Positions 36,758-46,793 of a stretch of 64,000 nucleotides of DNA are shown in pieces (the stretch's first letter is position 1; each line of letters opens with the position of its first letter). The stretch is taken from assembly GCF_009728935.1 (NCBI RefSeq), contig NZ_CP034235.1, forward strand, positions 8,023,501 through 8,087,500. Reading direction: 5' to 3'. This DNA comes from Paenibacillus psychroresistens. Its GTDB lineage: Bacteria; Bacillota; Bacilli; Paenibacillales; NBRC-103111. The position numbers were made by a program, and so were the translations under genes. The notes beneath the pieces are model-generated. The model ran no database searches, was not told where the DNA came from, and was given only the letters and a program-made list of their open reading frames with translations.

Positions 36758-37648
36758 ATGGAACCCATACATAAGGAAGTGGGCTTTGAGCAGGAACGCT
36801 TATATGTGCTTCCCGATTATATGACGAAGGAATTGGCTGAAGCGGAGCTAACGCGATCTTTATTCATTAGTGATATTGGTTATTTTCCGAATGCTAAATA
36901 CCATTTTCGTGAGCGCCTTGAGGGCAGCGATGCCCATATTTTCATCTATTGCTCTGAGGGGGCAGGAACCGTAGAGCTGTTTGGTGATAGAACTATCCAT
37001 GTGACCAGCCAGTATTTGGTGGTTATTCCGGCTGGGACGCCCCATCGCTATGAAGCTTCCTCCAGTGATCCCTGGAGTATCTATTGGTTTCATCTGCAAG
37101 GCGAGCATGCTGCTGAGCTGATTGAGCTGTATGAGCTAGCTGCTGGAGCTTTGCAGCTGCCTGTTAGCGGCTTTGCGAAATTCGTTGAATGGTTCGATCA
37201 TATTTACGAAATGCTGGCAAACAAGACCTACTCCCTTCCGACTCATGTGCATGTTTCGCAGACCATGCGTTATTTATTGAGCAGTATTGGGATCAGCCTA
37301 GTCACTTCCACTCCCAATAAAAAAGGAGAGCGTTATCTTGAAGCTGCCATTCGGTATATGACCGATCACTTAGCGGATTCCATTAAGCTCCCTGAGCTGG
37401 CTGCGCATACCGGAGTATCCAAGCAGCATTTGATTCATATCTTTAATCAGAAAACAGGCGTGCCGCCTGTTGAATATTTCTTGCGGATGAAAATGCAGCA
37501 GGCTGGCCAGCTCTTGGACTTAACGGACCTTAGCATTAAAGAAATCAGCAACACTATCGGCATATCCGATCCTTATTATTTCTCTCGATTGTTTAAGAAA
37601 ATCATGGGGTATTCGCCTACTGAATACCGTAACATTCCTAAGGGATAA
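36758..37648 (+). CDS. AraC-family regulator with cupin sensor domain
   Basis: A 296-residue protein: an N-terminal cupin-like ligand domain (about 40-130, VIPAGTPHRYEASS) and a C-terminal pair of helix-turn-helix motifs (about 190-290, LAAHTGVSKQHLIHIFNQKTG and ISNTIGISDPYYFSRLFKKIMGYSPTEYR). The start is backed by AAGGAGATGTCAC. It is divergent from the DUF5107-TPR gene across a 225-base gap and is the natural candidate for its regulator. Confidence 0.92.
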   Translation: MEPIHKEVGFEQERLYVLPDYMTKELAEAELTRSLFISDIGYFPNAKYHFRERLEGSDAHIFIYCSEGAGTVELFGDRTIHVTSQYLVVIPAGTPHRYEASSSDPWSIYWFHLQGEHAAELIELYELAAGALQLPVSGFAKFVEWFDHIYEMLANKTYSLPTHVHVSQTMRYLLSSIGISLVTSTPNKKGERYLEAAIRYMTDHLADSIKLPELAAHTGVSKQHLIHIFNQKTGVPPVEYFLRMKMQQAGQLLDLTDLSIKEISNTIGISDPYYFSRLFKKIMGYSPTEYRNIPKG

Positions 37649-37773
37649 TTTACTTCTCAACGTCGCGATGATTTGTAAAGTGCCGAAGACCCATCATTGA
37701 TTTATAGATTGATTTCATTCATGATGGATGCAAGAAGTTACTTTTGTGGAATAACTAGGAGGTGGCGTGCTGC

Positions 37774-40002
37774 TTGGGAGGACTCAGATTTTTTGACAAT
37801 AAAAACAGTAATCGTCTATATTTCAAGACCTTCATTCCGATCATACTCTCCATCATTGCTACTTTGTTCATCTCTACCTCTATCCTTTATGTGAACTTTG
37901 AGAAAATCTCTTTAAATCAAGTATATGAGCATGATTTGGATAGTCTTTCGGAGGCTGGACGTAATGTGAACATCATGAAAGAAACAGCAACTGCGCTTTC
38001 TCAACAAATCTACTACGATTTCACACTTCAGAGATTTATGTACTACCGTTCGTTAGATGTATCCGAAATTCTACCCACCACCAAAGAATTGGATACCTAT
38101 CGATCATCGATTCCTTTTATCGACTCTATCTACATTTATAATGGGACAACCCAGATGTTCTATATTAGCTCTAGCGTTATTCTGAACGCTTTGCAGGAGA
38201 AACAAGAAATTGCGGATAAGGGAATAATCGATCTGCTTGAAAACTATCACTCCTACCCGCTATTCAAGCCCATCCCGAGAAAGGTGGCCTTGCCTGGTTC
38301 ACAGCCATCAAGCGTCTATACATTTATTAATTATGACACCCTTTCTAAAGGAAAAAGCGTTAGTAGTGCCGTTATTATCAATTTCTCTGAAACCTGGATT
38401 AGAGGTGCTTTAACTAATTCTAATAATCCTCTGAGCGATACGTTCATCCTAGATGAAAATGGCCATTTGGCTTCTAACAGCAATCATTATCAGATTACAT
38501 CCGCTTATCCCGATGAAAAATGGTTTAAAACACTTAAAAGCAATCCGAATGAACCTGGATATTCCATCCACTCGGTAAATGGAGTCAAATCATTAGTCAC
38601 TTATTCAGCGTCAGATTCATTAGGCTGGAGATATATCCGAATAACTCCTTTTGAGACTATCACTGCGAAGATAAGCCACATGAAATCGACGACTATTAAC
38701 ATAGGGGCAAGTATTATTCTGATAAGCTTTTTTATCCTGCTAGCTCTATCACGAAAATTATACAAACCGATCGATAAGCTAGAGCTCTCACTGACAAGAC
38801 TTGAGAATGATAAAAGAGATAATTTCAAAACGATAAAGCTGGAGTTTCTACGAAACTTCATGGTCAGTAAAGAGATTCACCCCGGTTTAATTGAGAAACA
38901 ATTTCTTAATTTTGGCATCCAGCTGAATTTAAAGGAACGGTATTGTCTAATCCTGCTGAAATTAGATAACTATTACGCCTTGAATGAACAATATAGCTCT
39001 CGAGATAGAGGCTTAATCAATTATGCCATTGCCAACATTGCAAGCGAACTATGCTCAGAGCTTTATCAATCTGAAGCTGTTGAAATGACCGATGACCGTA
39101 TTTTTATCATAATCAACATTCCAGAAGACATGGCAAGCCCGCTCGAAGAATCATTAATTACACGGTTAAAGCTTATCCAATCGTCTGTAACAAGCTACTT
39201 GAATGTCTCGATTTCCATAACCATCAGTGATATTGAAGATAATATTGGCCAAATCGCCTCATCCTATCGCCAGGTAATGGAAGCTTCCCTTTATCGATTA
39301 TATAACGGGCGTGAATGCATTATTTCCGCTAATGAAGTGTTAAATTTCCCTGCCATAGAGTATGTTTATCCAATTCAAAAAGAAAAGCAGCTGGTAGAGA
39401 ATCTGATGGTTGGAAAAATGGATGAGGCCCTGACCATTTACAATGAAATCATCCATGAAACTATAAAATACCCGATTACGGTTATAAATTTAGCTGCTTC
39501 ACGTTTAATTTTTATGCTCCACAATGTAATAAAAACGATCTCCATATCTACACAGACGGATGTTCACTCTTTATTCATAACGCTGAATAAAGCAGAAACC
39601 ATTGAGGAGATCCATGCTGATTTCTACCAGCTATTCGAAGAGATTTCCCTTGGAATTGATGACAAGAAAAGCAATAAGCATGATGACCTAATCCAACAAA
39701 TCAATCTGATTATTCAAACCGAATTTACGGATCCTAATTTGTCTATCAATAGCATAGCCCAATCCATAGACATGTCACCTGTGTATATTGGTCGACTTTA
39801 TAAGCAGTATACACTTGTCACAATCGGAGACTCCATTGCTGAAGTACGAATTAATAAATCTAAGGAGCTCTTATTGGAGAATAAGCTGCCGATTGCCTCG
39901 ATTGCTGAACAAATTGGATTTATTAACAGCACCTACTTCTACAAAGTCTTCAAGAAATGGACCGGCTTCACTCCGAATGAATACAAGAAAAACTCAAAGT
40001 AA
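37774..40002 (+). CDS. Membrane-bound AraC-type regulator (Cache-like sensor, YesS/LplR type)
   Basis: About 742 residues from a TTG at 37774 (AGGAGG 11 bases before); a GTG at 37762 sits within the Shine-Dalgarno. Two membrane helices (about 20-42 and 305-325) enclose an extracytoplasmic sensor domain. A cytoplasmic region without a kinase or receiver motif follows, and the C-terminal 100 residues are an AraC helix-turn-helix pair (IAQSIDMSPVYIGRLYKQ and FINSTYFYKVFKKWTGFTPNEYK). Such one-protein regulators usually sit beside LplABC-type transporters and control them; here the convergent SBP-permease cluster follows. Confidence 0.9.
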   Translation: MGGLRFFDNKNSNRLYFKTFIPIILSIIATLFISTSILYVNFEKISLNQVYEHDLDSLSEAGRNVNIMKETATALSQQIYYDFTLQRFMYYRSLDVSEILPTTKELDTYRSSIPFIDSIYIYNGTTQMFYISSSVILNALQEKQEIADKGIIDLLENYHSYPLFKPIPRKVALPGSQPSSVYTFINYDTLSKGKSVSSAVIINFSETWIRGALTNSNNPLSDTFILDENGHLASNSNHYQITSAYPDEKWFKTLKSNPNEPGYSIHSVNGVKSLVTYSASDSLGWRYIRITPFETITAKISHMKSTTINIGASIILISFFILLALSRKLYKPIDKLELSLTRLENDKRDNFKTIKLEFLRNFMVSKEIHPGLIEKQFLNFGIQLNLKERYCLILLKLDNYYALNEQYSSRDRGLINYAIANIASELCSELYQSEAVEMTDDRIFIIINIPEDMASPLEESLITRLKLIQSSVTSYLNVSISITISDIEDNIGQIASSYRQVMEASLYRLYNGRECIISANEVLNFPAIEYVYPIQKEKQLVENLMVGKMDEALTIYNEIIHETIKYPITVINLAASRLIFMLHNVIKTISISTQTDVHSLFITLNKAETIEEIHADFYQLFEEISLGIDDKKSNKHDDLIQQINLIIQTEFTDPNLSINSIAQSIDMSPVYIGRLYKQYTLVTIGDSIAEVRINKSKELLLENKLPIASIAEQIGFINSTYFYKVFKKWTGFTPNEYKKNSK

Positions 40003-40044
40003 GTATCTACCTTGAACTCTTCTTGGACTTCCTGAATACTTTTT

Positions 40045-40094
40045 GAATAACAATAAGAGAGTGGCCAAATCGGCTCACTCTCTTATTGTTATTC
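40045..40094. terminator. Bidirectional terminator between convergent AraC and SBP genes
   Basis: A perfect 19-base inverted repeat (GAATAACAATAAGAGAGTG and its complement) surrounds a 12-base loop. It lies between the plus-strand regulator and the minus-strand solute-binding-protein gene and is symmetrical enough to act on both. Confidence 0.88.
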
Positions 40095-40108
40095 GGACTC
40101 ATTTGTAA

Positions 40109-41698
40109 TTATTTAATGCCGTTATCCGCTGCGTATTTATTATATTGCTCTGTATAAGTCTGTTGAATCTTTTCCAAGCCTGCAGCTTTTGCTTTGGCAA
40201 GGAAAGTAGCAATAGCACTATCGACATCCGGTACGAGACCCGCTTCGATTGGAGCCAGATATTGCACTTTAACCGTTTGATACGCAGCAATCTCTGCTTT
40301 GACAGAAGCATCATCAAATTGGAAATTTGAAGTAACATCTGGGGTAGCGATAGCATCCAGTTTCTTAAAGATATCAAGAACAGGCGTAAAGCTCTTGTCG
40401 AATAATTGGATGGCTGGATTTCTCCAAGCCCAGCCGTTCATCGCTTCGCGTGGGAATTCTGTAGTCTTCGCATCACCCACACCTTGGTAGAAGCCGTCGC
40501 TTGTGATTGTATAGTGCTTGCCTTCAATACCATACTCTGTTAAATAGTTATAGCGCTTATCCGTAACAAGCTTTTCGAAGAACGCAAGAGCTCTTTCAGG
40601 ATTCTTAGAAGTAGTTGGGATTGCATAACCGTCATTCCCATTATTACTAGCCGTGTGCACAACCCCAGTTGTCTCAGGGAAAGTGCTGAAAGCAAGCTTC
40701 CAGTCAGGATGCTGTGTAGCCAAGCTCGTGATTATTCCTCCATAGTTAGGTGCGTTGACACCTGTGATTACAGCCGCTTTTCCACTCGTGAAAGTATCGC
40801 TAGCCGTAGTTTTATCGGAAAGTGCACTCTTGCTCCAGTAGCCTTTATCCGCCCATGACTTCCATTGCTTAGCATCTTCTGCAAACATTGGTGATTGGAA
40901 GAAGTTCACAACCTCTGCTGGCTTATCATTCATAATAGCCATTCCGAATTCATTCGGGAAATCCTGGTTATAGAATTTATGCTTCAAGTTTAAAAGTCTC
41001 CAAGTACCCGGTAACGATGCAGTAGCTTCGATAGCTGTAGGAAGCATATCTGGTTCATTCTTTTTGATACCTTCCATATATACTTCATAGTCTTCGATCG
41101 TCGTTGGCTTAGGCAGATTGTACTTCTCTCTCAAATCATCTCTCCATAGTACCCCAACATTCTGATACTGTTTCCATGTGTTCGGTGCATCGTAAATCTT
41201 GCCATTCACTTTAACAGCGTTCCATAAATCCTGTGGAATCAATTTATAAAGCTCTGGAGCAACCTTCGGAGCAAGCTCATCTAACGGCAAGAAGGCGCCA
41301 TCTTTAGCATATTGCACAAATTTTGTCCATGGAGCAACATAGATTAAATCAATCGTCTGCCCTGAAGTTAAGAGAAGCTTATACTTTGTTTCCCAATCCG
41401 TCCAAGGGATGTAGTTGAATTTTACGGTAGCATTAAGATCCTTCTCTGAAAGCTTGTTAACTTCCGCTTGTACATCTGCCAAACCTTTAGGTGCATCTCC
41501 AAGCATATACACCTGAAGCTCGACATGCTTGGTGATATCCAATCCGCCTTTTTCAGTACTTGCGGCAGCAGTTGCTGCGGTAGTAGGAGCACTTGTCGCC
41601 TCCTTTGTATCCTCTTTGTTCGATGTACAGCCCATTAACGCGGTTGAAATCAACAAGATAGTTGCTACTGAACCCCATAACCTTTTTGATGCTTTCAT
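40109..41698 (-). CDS. Extracellular solute-binding lipoprotein (LplA/LipO type)
   Basis: A 529-residue lipoprotein with lipobox LMGCTS (Cys24), a Thr/Ala-rich linker and a family-1-like binding fold; the segments KYKLLLTSGQTIDLIYVAPWTKFVQYAKDGAFLPLDELAP and APNTWKQYQNVG fit the DUF3502/LipO subfamily that feeds LplB/LplC permeases. It binds an oligosaccharide or modified sugar outside the membrane; the specific substrate is not clear. It is the last gene after its two permeases, and the regulator gene lies convergently next door. Confidence 0.9.
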   Translation of the reverse strand: MKASKRLWGSVATILLISTALMGCTSNKEDTKEATSAPTTAATAAASTEKGGLDITKHVELQVYMLGDAPKGLADVQAEVNKLSEKDLNATVKFNYIPWTDWETKYKLLLTSGQTIDLIYVAPWTKFVQYAKDGAFLPLDELAPKVAPELYKLIPQDLWNAVKVNGKIYDAPNTWKQYQNVGVLWRDDLREKYNLPKPTTIEDYEVYMEGIKKNEPDMLPTAIEATASLPGTWRLLNLKHKFYNQDFPNEFGMAIMNDKPAEVVNFFQSPMFAEDAKQWKSWADKGYWSKSALSDKTTASDTFTSGKAAVITGVNAPNYGGIITSLATQHPDWKLAFSTFPETTGVVHTASNNGNDGYAIPTTSKNPERALAFFEKLVTDKRYNYLTEYGIEGKHYTITSDGFYQGVGDAKTTEFPREAMNGWAWRNPAIQLFDKSFTPVLDIFKKLDAIATPDVTSNFQFDDASVKAEIAAYQTVKVQYLAPIEAGLVPDVDSAIATFLAKAKAAGLEKIQQTYTEQYNKYAADNGIK

Positions 41699-41758
41699 TG
41701 ATAAGTCCTCCTAATTTTTTTATATGTTAATCCTGCAAACGCAGGTAATAACCAAGAT

Positions 41759-42649
41759 TTAGCCTTTTACTGCCCCTAGAGTTAACCCTTTTACGAAAAA
41801 TCTCTGCAGGAATGGATATAAAAGCACAATCGGGCCAATGGCGATAACAGATATAGCCAGCTTTGCCGTTTCGGTTGGAACGCGAATGGATGATGCGGAA
41901 CCACTTGTTACCAGCTGACTAATTACTTGAGCTTGGGTTAGCATGTTGTACATGAAGAACTGAAGATTGTATTTGGACTTATCCTCAATAAACAACGAAA
42001 CACTAAACCAATCATTCCAATAATTGAGCGCAAGGAACAGTCCGACGGTAGCTAATGCAGGCTTTGCCAAGGGAAGGACGATATTGTAATAAATTTTGAA
42101 ATCCCCTGCTCCGTCAATTTTTGCCGATTCTATCATTTCTGAAGGGATCGATGCCTTTATAAAGCTTCTCATTAGAATAATCAAGAACGGACTGGAGAGT
42201 CCGACGAGAATCAGAATCGCATAGGTATCATTCAAATGCAGGTAATTCACAACTAAGATGTACCAGGGAATTAATCCGCCTTGGAAGATAGTAGTGAAAT
42301 AAATAAAGAAGGAAATTTGGCTGCGGTGTTTAAGATCGGTTCGTTGTAAAACGTAGCCTGCCATGGAAATGAGAAACAATCCCAGCAATGTTCCAATCAC
42401 TGTAACCCCAATACTTACGGCATAAGCTCTGATAATATCTTCAGGAAAGGTAAACAGAAACTTATAAGCCTCAAGTGTAAAATCCCTTGGAATCAAGCTG
42501 TAGCCTTTGCGCACGATAGATTGGTCGGATGAAAAGGAACCCGCAAGCACTAACCATAAAGGCAGAATACAGAGTATCGATAGAAAGAATAAAATGATAA
42601 AGGAGAACAAATGAAATAATTTGATTGATAAGGTATCCTTGATTTTCAT
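41759..42649 (-). CDS. CUT1 ABC transporter permease (LplC/YtcP type)
   Basis: A 296-residue membrane protein (second of two neighbouring ATG codons chosen, with GAGGAAGG 11 bases before) with six helices and the permease EAA loop ESAKIDGAGDFKIYYNIVLPLAKPALA. It pairs with the next permease. The C-terminus QRFFVKGLTLGAVKG is typical of the MalG-like partner. No ATPase gene is in the cluster, so a shared MsmK-type ATPase is expected elsewhere. Confidence 0.92.
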   Translation of the reverse strand: MKIKDTLSIKLFHLFSFIILFFLSILCILPLWLVLAGSFSSDQSIVRKGYSLIPRDFTLEAYKFLFTFPEDIIRAYAVSIGVTVIGTLLGLFLISMAGYVLQRTDLKHRSQISFFIYFTTIFQGGLIPWYILVVNYLHLNDTYAILILVGLSSPFLIILMRSFIKASIPSEMIESAKIDGAGDFKIYYNIVLPLAKPALATVGLFLALNYWNDWFSVSLFIEDKSKYNLQFFMYNMLTQAQVISQLVTSGSASSIRVPTETAKLAISVIAIGPIVLLYPFLQRFFVKGLTLGAVKG

Positions 42650-42695
42650 GGCTATCATTCCTTCCTCTGACTTTCATTTATACTGTGGACCGTTG

Positions 42696-43619
42696 TTAAA
42701 ACAAGGCATACTCTTCGTGCTTCCTGCGGATCAAGTAATTGACGGTTAGGACAAGGATACAACCAAAGAAGGATTGGTAGAGACCTGCTGCTGTTCCTAA
42801 GCCAATATCAAATGTTACTTTTAGTGATCTAAACACATAGGTGTCGATAATATCGGTAGAGTTGAACAACGTTCCGTTACTCCCTATGACTTGATAGAAT
42901 AAATCGAATTGCCCTCTCATAATCCCGCCTAAGCTAAGCAATAACAGTACGATAAAGGTTGGAAACAACAGTGGAATCGTAATTCTGCGAATTTGTTGGA
43001 AGATGTTCGCCCCGTCTATTCTAGCGGCTTCGTAATATTCTTCATTAATACCGGTAATTGCTGCGAGATAAATAATCGTCGTATACCCAATGTTCTTCCA
43101 TAGATAGAGCGCCACTAAGAGATACTTCCAGATCCATGTTGTTCCATAAGCATTGAAAGCTTCCAGATGAACGGACTTAAGAAGGCTATTCAAAAATCCG
43201 GACTCATAATTAAAGATGTTGTATACAAATGCCCCCACTATGACAAAGGAGATGAAGTAAGGAAAGAACATCACCGATTGAGTGATTCTTTTGAACCATC
43301 GACTGCGAACCTCATTTAACATGATTGCAATCAGCATACCTAGGAAATTGGAGAGAAAAATAAAAACTAAATTATACAAAATCGTATTTCGTGTAATATT
43401 GAACAAGGTACCCGATTTAAAGAGGAACTTGAAATTATCAAAGCCAACGAATGGACTTCCAAAAAATCCTTGTCTAAAATTAAACTGGGTAAATGCCAAG
43501 TAAATCCCTACCATTGGCAGATAACTCATAACAGCAAACAACAGCAATGTGGGTAGAATCATTAAATATAGAACTCTGGATTTAATTAATTCTCTAAAAA
43601 AACCTTTTTTGATTAGCAC
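42696..43619 (-). CDS. CUT1 ABC transporter permease (LplB type)
   Basis: A 307-residue six-helix permease from a GTG start (GGAGGAATAAATA), with the EAA loop YYEAARIDGANIFQQIRRITIPLLFPTF. It is the first gene of the permease-permease-SBP cluster and corresponds to the MalF-like partner. A gap of about 200 bases separates it from the GH36 gene and should hold the promoter. Confidence 0.92.
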   Translation of the reverse strand: MLIKKGFFRELIKSRVLYLMILPTLLLFAVMSYLPMVGIYLAFTQFNFRQGFFGSPFVGFDNFKFLFKSGTLFNITRNTILYNLVFIFLSNFLGMLIAIMLNEVRSRWFKRITQSVMFFPYFISFVIVGAFVYNIFNYESGFLNSLLKSVHLEAFNAYGTTWIWKYLLVALYLWKNIGYTTIIYLAAITGINEEYYEAARIDGANIFQQIRRITIPLLFPTFIVLLLLSLGGIMRGQFDLFYQVIGSNGTLFNSTDIIDTYVFRSLKVTFDIGLGTAAGLYQSFFGCILVLTVNYLIRRKHEEYALF

Positions 43620-43781
43620 TATTTATTCCTCCGTTCGAACCTGATGGGTAATCATATCTGTTTTCCATACATCCTATCTTAAGGGGAAATCTTCATCGAT
43701 TTATACTGAAAAAGCGGTCAAAATGATACAAATACTTTACTTTTTTTAATGCCAATCCGATACTTTTATATGTTTATTAAA

Positions 43782-43822
43782 CAAAAAAAACGATTCCACT
43801 CTGCTGTAGCAAAGGGAACCGT
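43782..43822 (-). terminator. Rho-independent terminator after the alpha-galactosidase gene
   Basis: Minus strand ACGGTTCCCTTTGCT and GCAGAGTGGAATCGT pair with some mismatches and are followed by T8. It lies 15 bases beyond the GH36 stop codon and ends the msm-like operon. Confidence 0.8.
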
Positions 43823-43837
43823 CTTTAATCTGACTCT

Positions 43838-45946
43838 TTAAATTCTTTTCAAACGAATCAGCTTGCTATCAAAATCGCCGGTTAGCTTAATGTTCAAACC
43901 AATATGCATCAGGTTCTTGCCTTTAAACTGCGCAACTCCACCCTCTAGCCCATCCACCTGATAACTAGCATCTGCTTCTAAGCCCTGCAAACAAATTCTA
44001 GGCATAGCTGCACCAAATTGCTGAGCATGCAAGAAAGCAAAAACAACAGCTTCCTCGCCATCCTGACTCACATATTGCACAGCCGCATAATCCGCCTCTC
44101 GCAAAGACGATAACCGATATAACTTACCATCCAATACCACAGGTCTGATTGCTTTATATTGCTCAATATATACAGCTGCTTCTGTAAACTCCTCGTCTGT
44201 CCAATGCTTGAGGTTGACTCCAATTCCTAATCCGCCCATCATCGCGCTGTGAAAGCGGAAGGACAATGGCAGAACTCGTCCATTAAAGCTATGCGGCGAC
44301 TCAGTAACCCAGCACATCATGACATGAGGACTGTATGCATAAGAGAAGCCTTCTTGAATGCTTAGGCGATCGAACGCATCGGTATTGTCGCTTGGCCAAA
44401 CTTGATCTGCATAACGCAGAATACCCAAATCAATTCGCGCCCCACCACCTGCACATGATTCAAACTCAACATTCGGGAATCTCAACCTAAGCTCCGCCCA
44501 GATCTCATAAAGACTTTGCACATGCTTGATCCAAATGGACTCATATTGTTCCTGTATAGCATCACTGGTCCCGGGCTCTGTAATTGTCCGATTGGTATCC
44601 CATTTAATAAATGAGATCTTATACGTACTTAACAGCTCGGTCATGAAATCCAAAACAAATTGCTTCACTTCTGGTTTACCCAGATTCAAGGTGTATTCGT
44701 TCCTCAGCTGAGTGCCTTCGCGTGTGGGGAATTGATAGATCCAATCTGGATGCTTACGGTAAAGATCACTATCTGGATTAACGGCTTCAGGCTCAACCCA
44801 TAGGCCAAAATCCATCCCTAAATCCGTTACTTCAGTAATTAACTCTTGAAGTCCATTTGGAAATTTCTCCGGGTTTACGTACCAATCGCCAAGTCCCGCC
44901 TTATCGCTATGTCGCTGACCAAACCAGCCGTCATCTACCACGAACAGTTCAACACCAAGTCGAGCTGCTGATTGCGCCAACTGCTTCTGCCCAATAACCT
45001 CGACGTCGAAATAGGTGGCTTCCCATGAATTATATAACACTCTGCGATGTGCTTGTGAAGGTGAAACAAATGCCTTCTGATAGCTATGCAGCTTGCGGCT
45101 CATTTCGCCAAATCCACCTGAAGTATATCCTCCTGTGAAGGAAGGCGAAACAACCGTCTCTCCAGCACCTAGCTTAAAAGGACTATCATAATCATTCACG
45201 CCACCAACCACTCTAACATGATTAAAGTTGGTTTTCTCCACGACAATCTTCCAGTTCCCGCTCCAAGCTAACGCGCCAAACCAAACCTTGCCGGAAACCT
45301 CATCGGCTTTACCATTATCGATAGCAAACCAGGGATTCGCGTGTGGTCCCGTAAAGCCTCTTCTCGATTCCAGCGTTTTCTTGCCTTCCGAAAGCTGCGT
45401 TTCCCTTAATTGAAACTCCCCAGCCCATCTGCCTGTAACATGAGTCAGCCTATAATCCGCAAGATTTGGTAAGGACCATGCTGCGGACATCATTTGTTCC
45501 ACTATAATTTCATCTGTGCTCTGATTTTGCACTTCAACATGACGCTTAATTAAATCTTGATCATGAAATATCGCATAGTGAATCTTCACCCAAAGATCAT
45601 AATGAGCATCCTTAAGTGTAATCACTAGTACGTCCTCAGCAATACTCTCATGTCCAACATACTGCAATTTTAAATCTCTAACGCCATCCTTGAAACGAAC
45701 CTTTAAACACGGCTCGACATAGCTAGTACCACCTGCACCGCCAAACTCCTCCGCATCACGTTCTACTTCAGCGTCAAACGAGCTGTGAGAATGGCTTTTT
45801 AAGAGAAAAGCACTTTCCCGAGCATCTACCGCTTCTCCCCAATAAATATGCTGCATAATTCCTTTTTCGTTGATCCCGAATAAATAAGAAGTATTTTTCG
45901 TATGAATTTCGAATAACTGCAAATCCTCGTAAAATGTGATCGCCAA
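43838..45946 (-). CDS. Alpha-galactosidase, glycoside hydrolase family 36
   Basis: Cleaves terminal alpha-galactosyl residues from melibiose, raffinose or stachyose in the cytoplasm. It has about 702 residues from a TTG at 45946 (GAGGG, 8-base spacing); an ATG five codons upstream has a poorer site. The GH36 landmarks are present: FVVDDGWFG, the nucleophile Asp in FIKWDTNR (Asp450), SCAGGGARID and the acid/base Asp in WPSDNTDA (Asp520). No signal peptide. It is the last gene of an operon SBP-permease-permease-GH36, which points to uptake of alpha-galactosides followed by internal hydrolysis. Confidence 0.95.
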   Translation of the reverse strand: MAITFYEDLQLFEIHTKNTSYLFGINEKGIMQHIYWGEAVDARESAFLLKSHSHSSFDAEVERDAEEFGGAGGTSYVEPCLKVRFKDGVRDLKLQYVGHESIAEDVLVITLKDAHYDLWVKIHYAIFHDQDLIKRHVEVQNQSTDEIIVEQMMSAAWSLPNLADYRLTHVTGRWAGEFQLRETQLSEGKKTLESRRGFTGPHANPWFAIDNGKADEVSGKVWFGALAWSGNWKIVVEKTNFNHVRVVGGVNDYDSPFKLGAGETVVSPSFTGGYTSGGFGEMSRKLHSYQKAFVSPSQAHRRVLYNSWEATYFDVEVIGQKQLAQSAARLGVELFVVDDGWFGQRHSDKAGLGDWYVNPEKFPNGLQELITEVTDLGMDFGLWVEPEAVNPDSDLYRKHPDWIYQFPTREGTQLRNEYTLNLGKPEVKQFVLDFMTELLSTYKISFIKWDTNRTITEPGTSDAIQEQYESIWIKHVQSLYEIWAELRLRFPNVEFESCAGGGARIDLGILRYADQVWPSDNTDAFDRLSIQEGFSYAYSPHVMMCWVTESPHSFNGRVLPLSFRFHSAMMGGLGIGVNLKHWTDEEFTEAAVYIEQYKAIRPVVLDGKLYRLSSLREADYAAVQYVSQDGEEAVVFAFLHAQQFGAAMPRICLQGLEADASYQVDGLEGGVAQFKGKNLMHIGLNIKLTGDFDSKLIRLKRI

Positions 45947-45974
45947 GTCAGACACCCTCATCTTTTTTATTGGT

Positions 45975-46793
45975 TTATCCTTTAATTGCCCCAGCCGAGA
46001 TCCCTTTGACGATGAATTTTTGCATCAGCAAGAAGAATATAACGATTGGAATCATACCCATAACTGCGTAAGCAAAAGCTAGGTTTAGCTGACTGCTGTA
46101 TTGGCCGAAGAAAAAATACTGCTGTAATGGAATTGTACGGAATTTTTCTTTTTGCAGAAAAAGCAATGGCAGCAGGAAATCATTCCAAATATAAATCGCA
46201 TTAATTACGGCCACTGTCGCCGTCAAAGGCTTTAATAACGGGAAGATAATCCGGAAAAAGATACCAGGCGTCGAACAACCATCTATCTTAGCTGCCTCTT
46301 CAATTTCCCGCGAAATCGCTCTAATAAAACCTACATATAAGAACACCGCTGTTTGCAAGCCAAAACCACCATAAAGCAAGATAATACCCCATTGTGTATT
46401 AATCATATGCAGTGTTTTTCCGAGCTTGTATAAAGGTAGCATTGTAACTTGAAAAGGAACCATAATACCAGCCAAGAATAACAAAAAGACCAATTGATAG
46501 TACCAACCCCGCTTGCGTGCAATCGCATATCCAGCCAGCCCGGATACGGCAATGATTAATAAAACAGAACCAATTGTCACAATTAAGCTATTGCTCAGCC
46601 CTCTAATATAATGCGAGGTTTTCCAAGCACTTATAAAGTTATCCAGATGCAATCCATGAGGCAATCCATAGAAAGATAAAAATGATTCTTGCGAGGTTTT
46701 TAACGCCATAAGAATAGCTACATAAAACGGGAGCAGGAAAAATAATGCTAAAAGCAGAACAACTATAAATACTAGCGCATGTGTCTTTCTCAT
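45975..46793 (-). CDS. CUT1 ABC permease, MsmG-like
   Basis: A 272-residue permease with six helices and the EAA loop EEAAKIDGCSTPGIFFRIIFPLLKPLTA, ending QKFIVKGISAGAIKG. It overlaps the previous permease by one base and precedes the alpha-galactosidase by a few bases, so the genes are expressed as one unit. Confidence 0.93.
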   Translation of the reverse strand: MRKTHALVFIVVLLLALFFLLPFYVAILMALKTSQESFLSFYGLPHGLHLDNFISAWKTSHYIRGLSNSLIVTIGSVLLIIAVSGLAGYAIARKRGWYYQLVFLLFLAGIMVPFQVTMLPLYKLGKTLHMINTQWGIILLYGGFGLQTAVFLYVGFIRAISREIEEAAKIDGCSTPGIFFRIIFPLLKPLTATVAVINAIYIWNDFLLPLLFLQKEKFRTIPLQQYFFFGQYSSQLNLAFAYAVMGMIPIVIFFLLMQKFIVKGISAGAIKG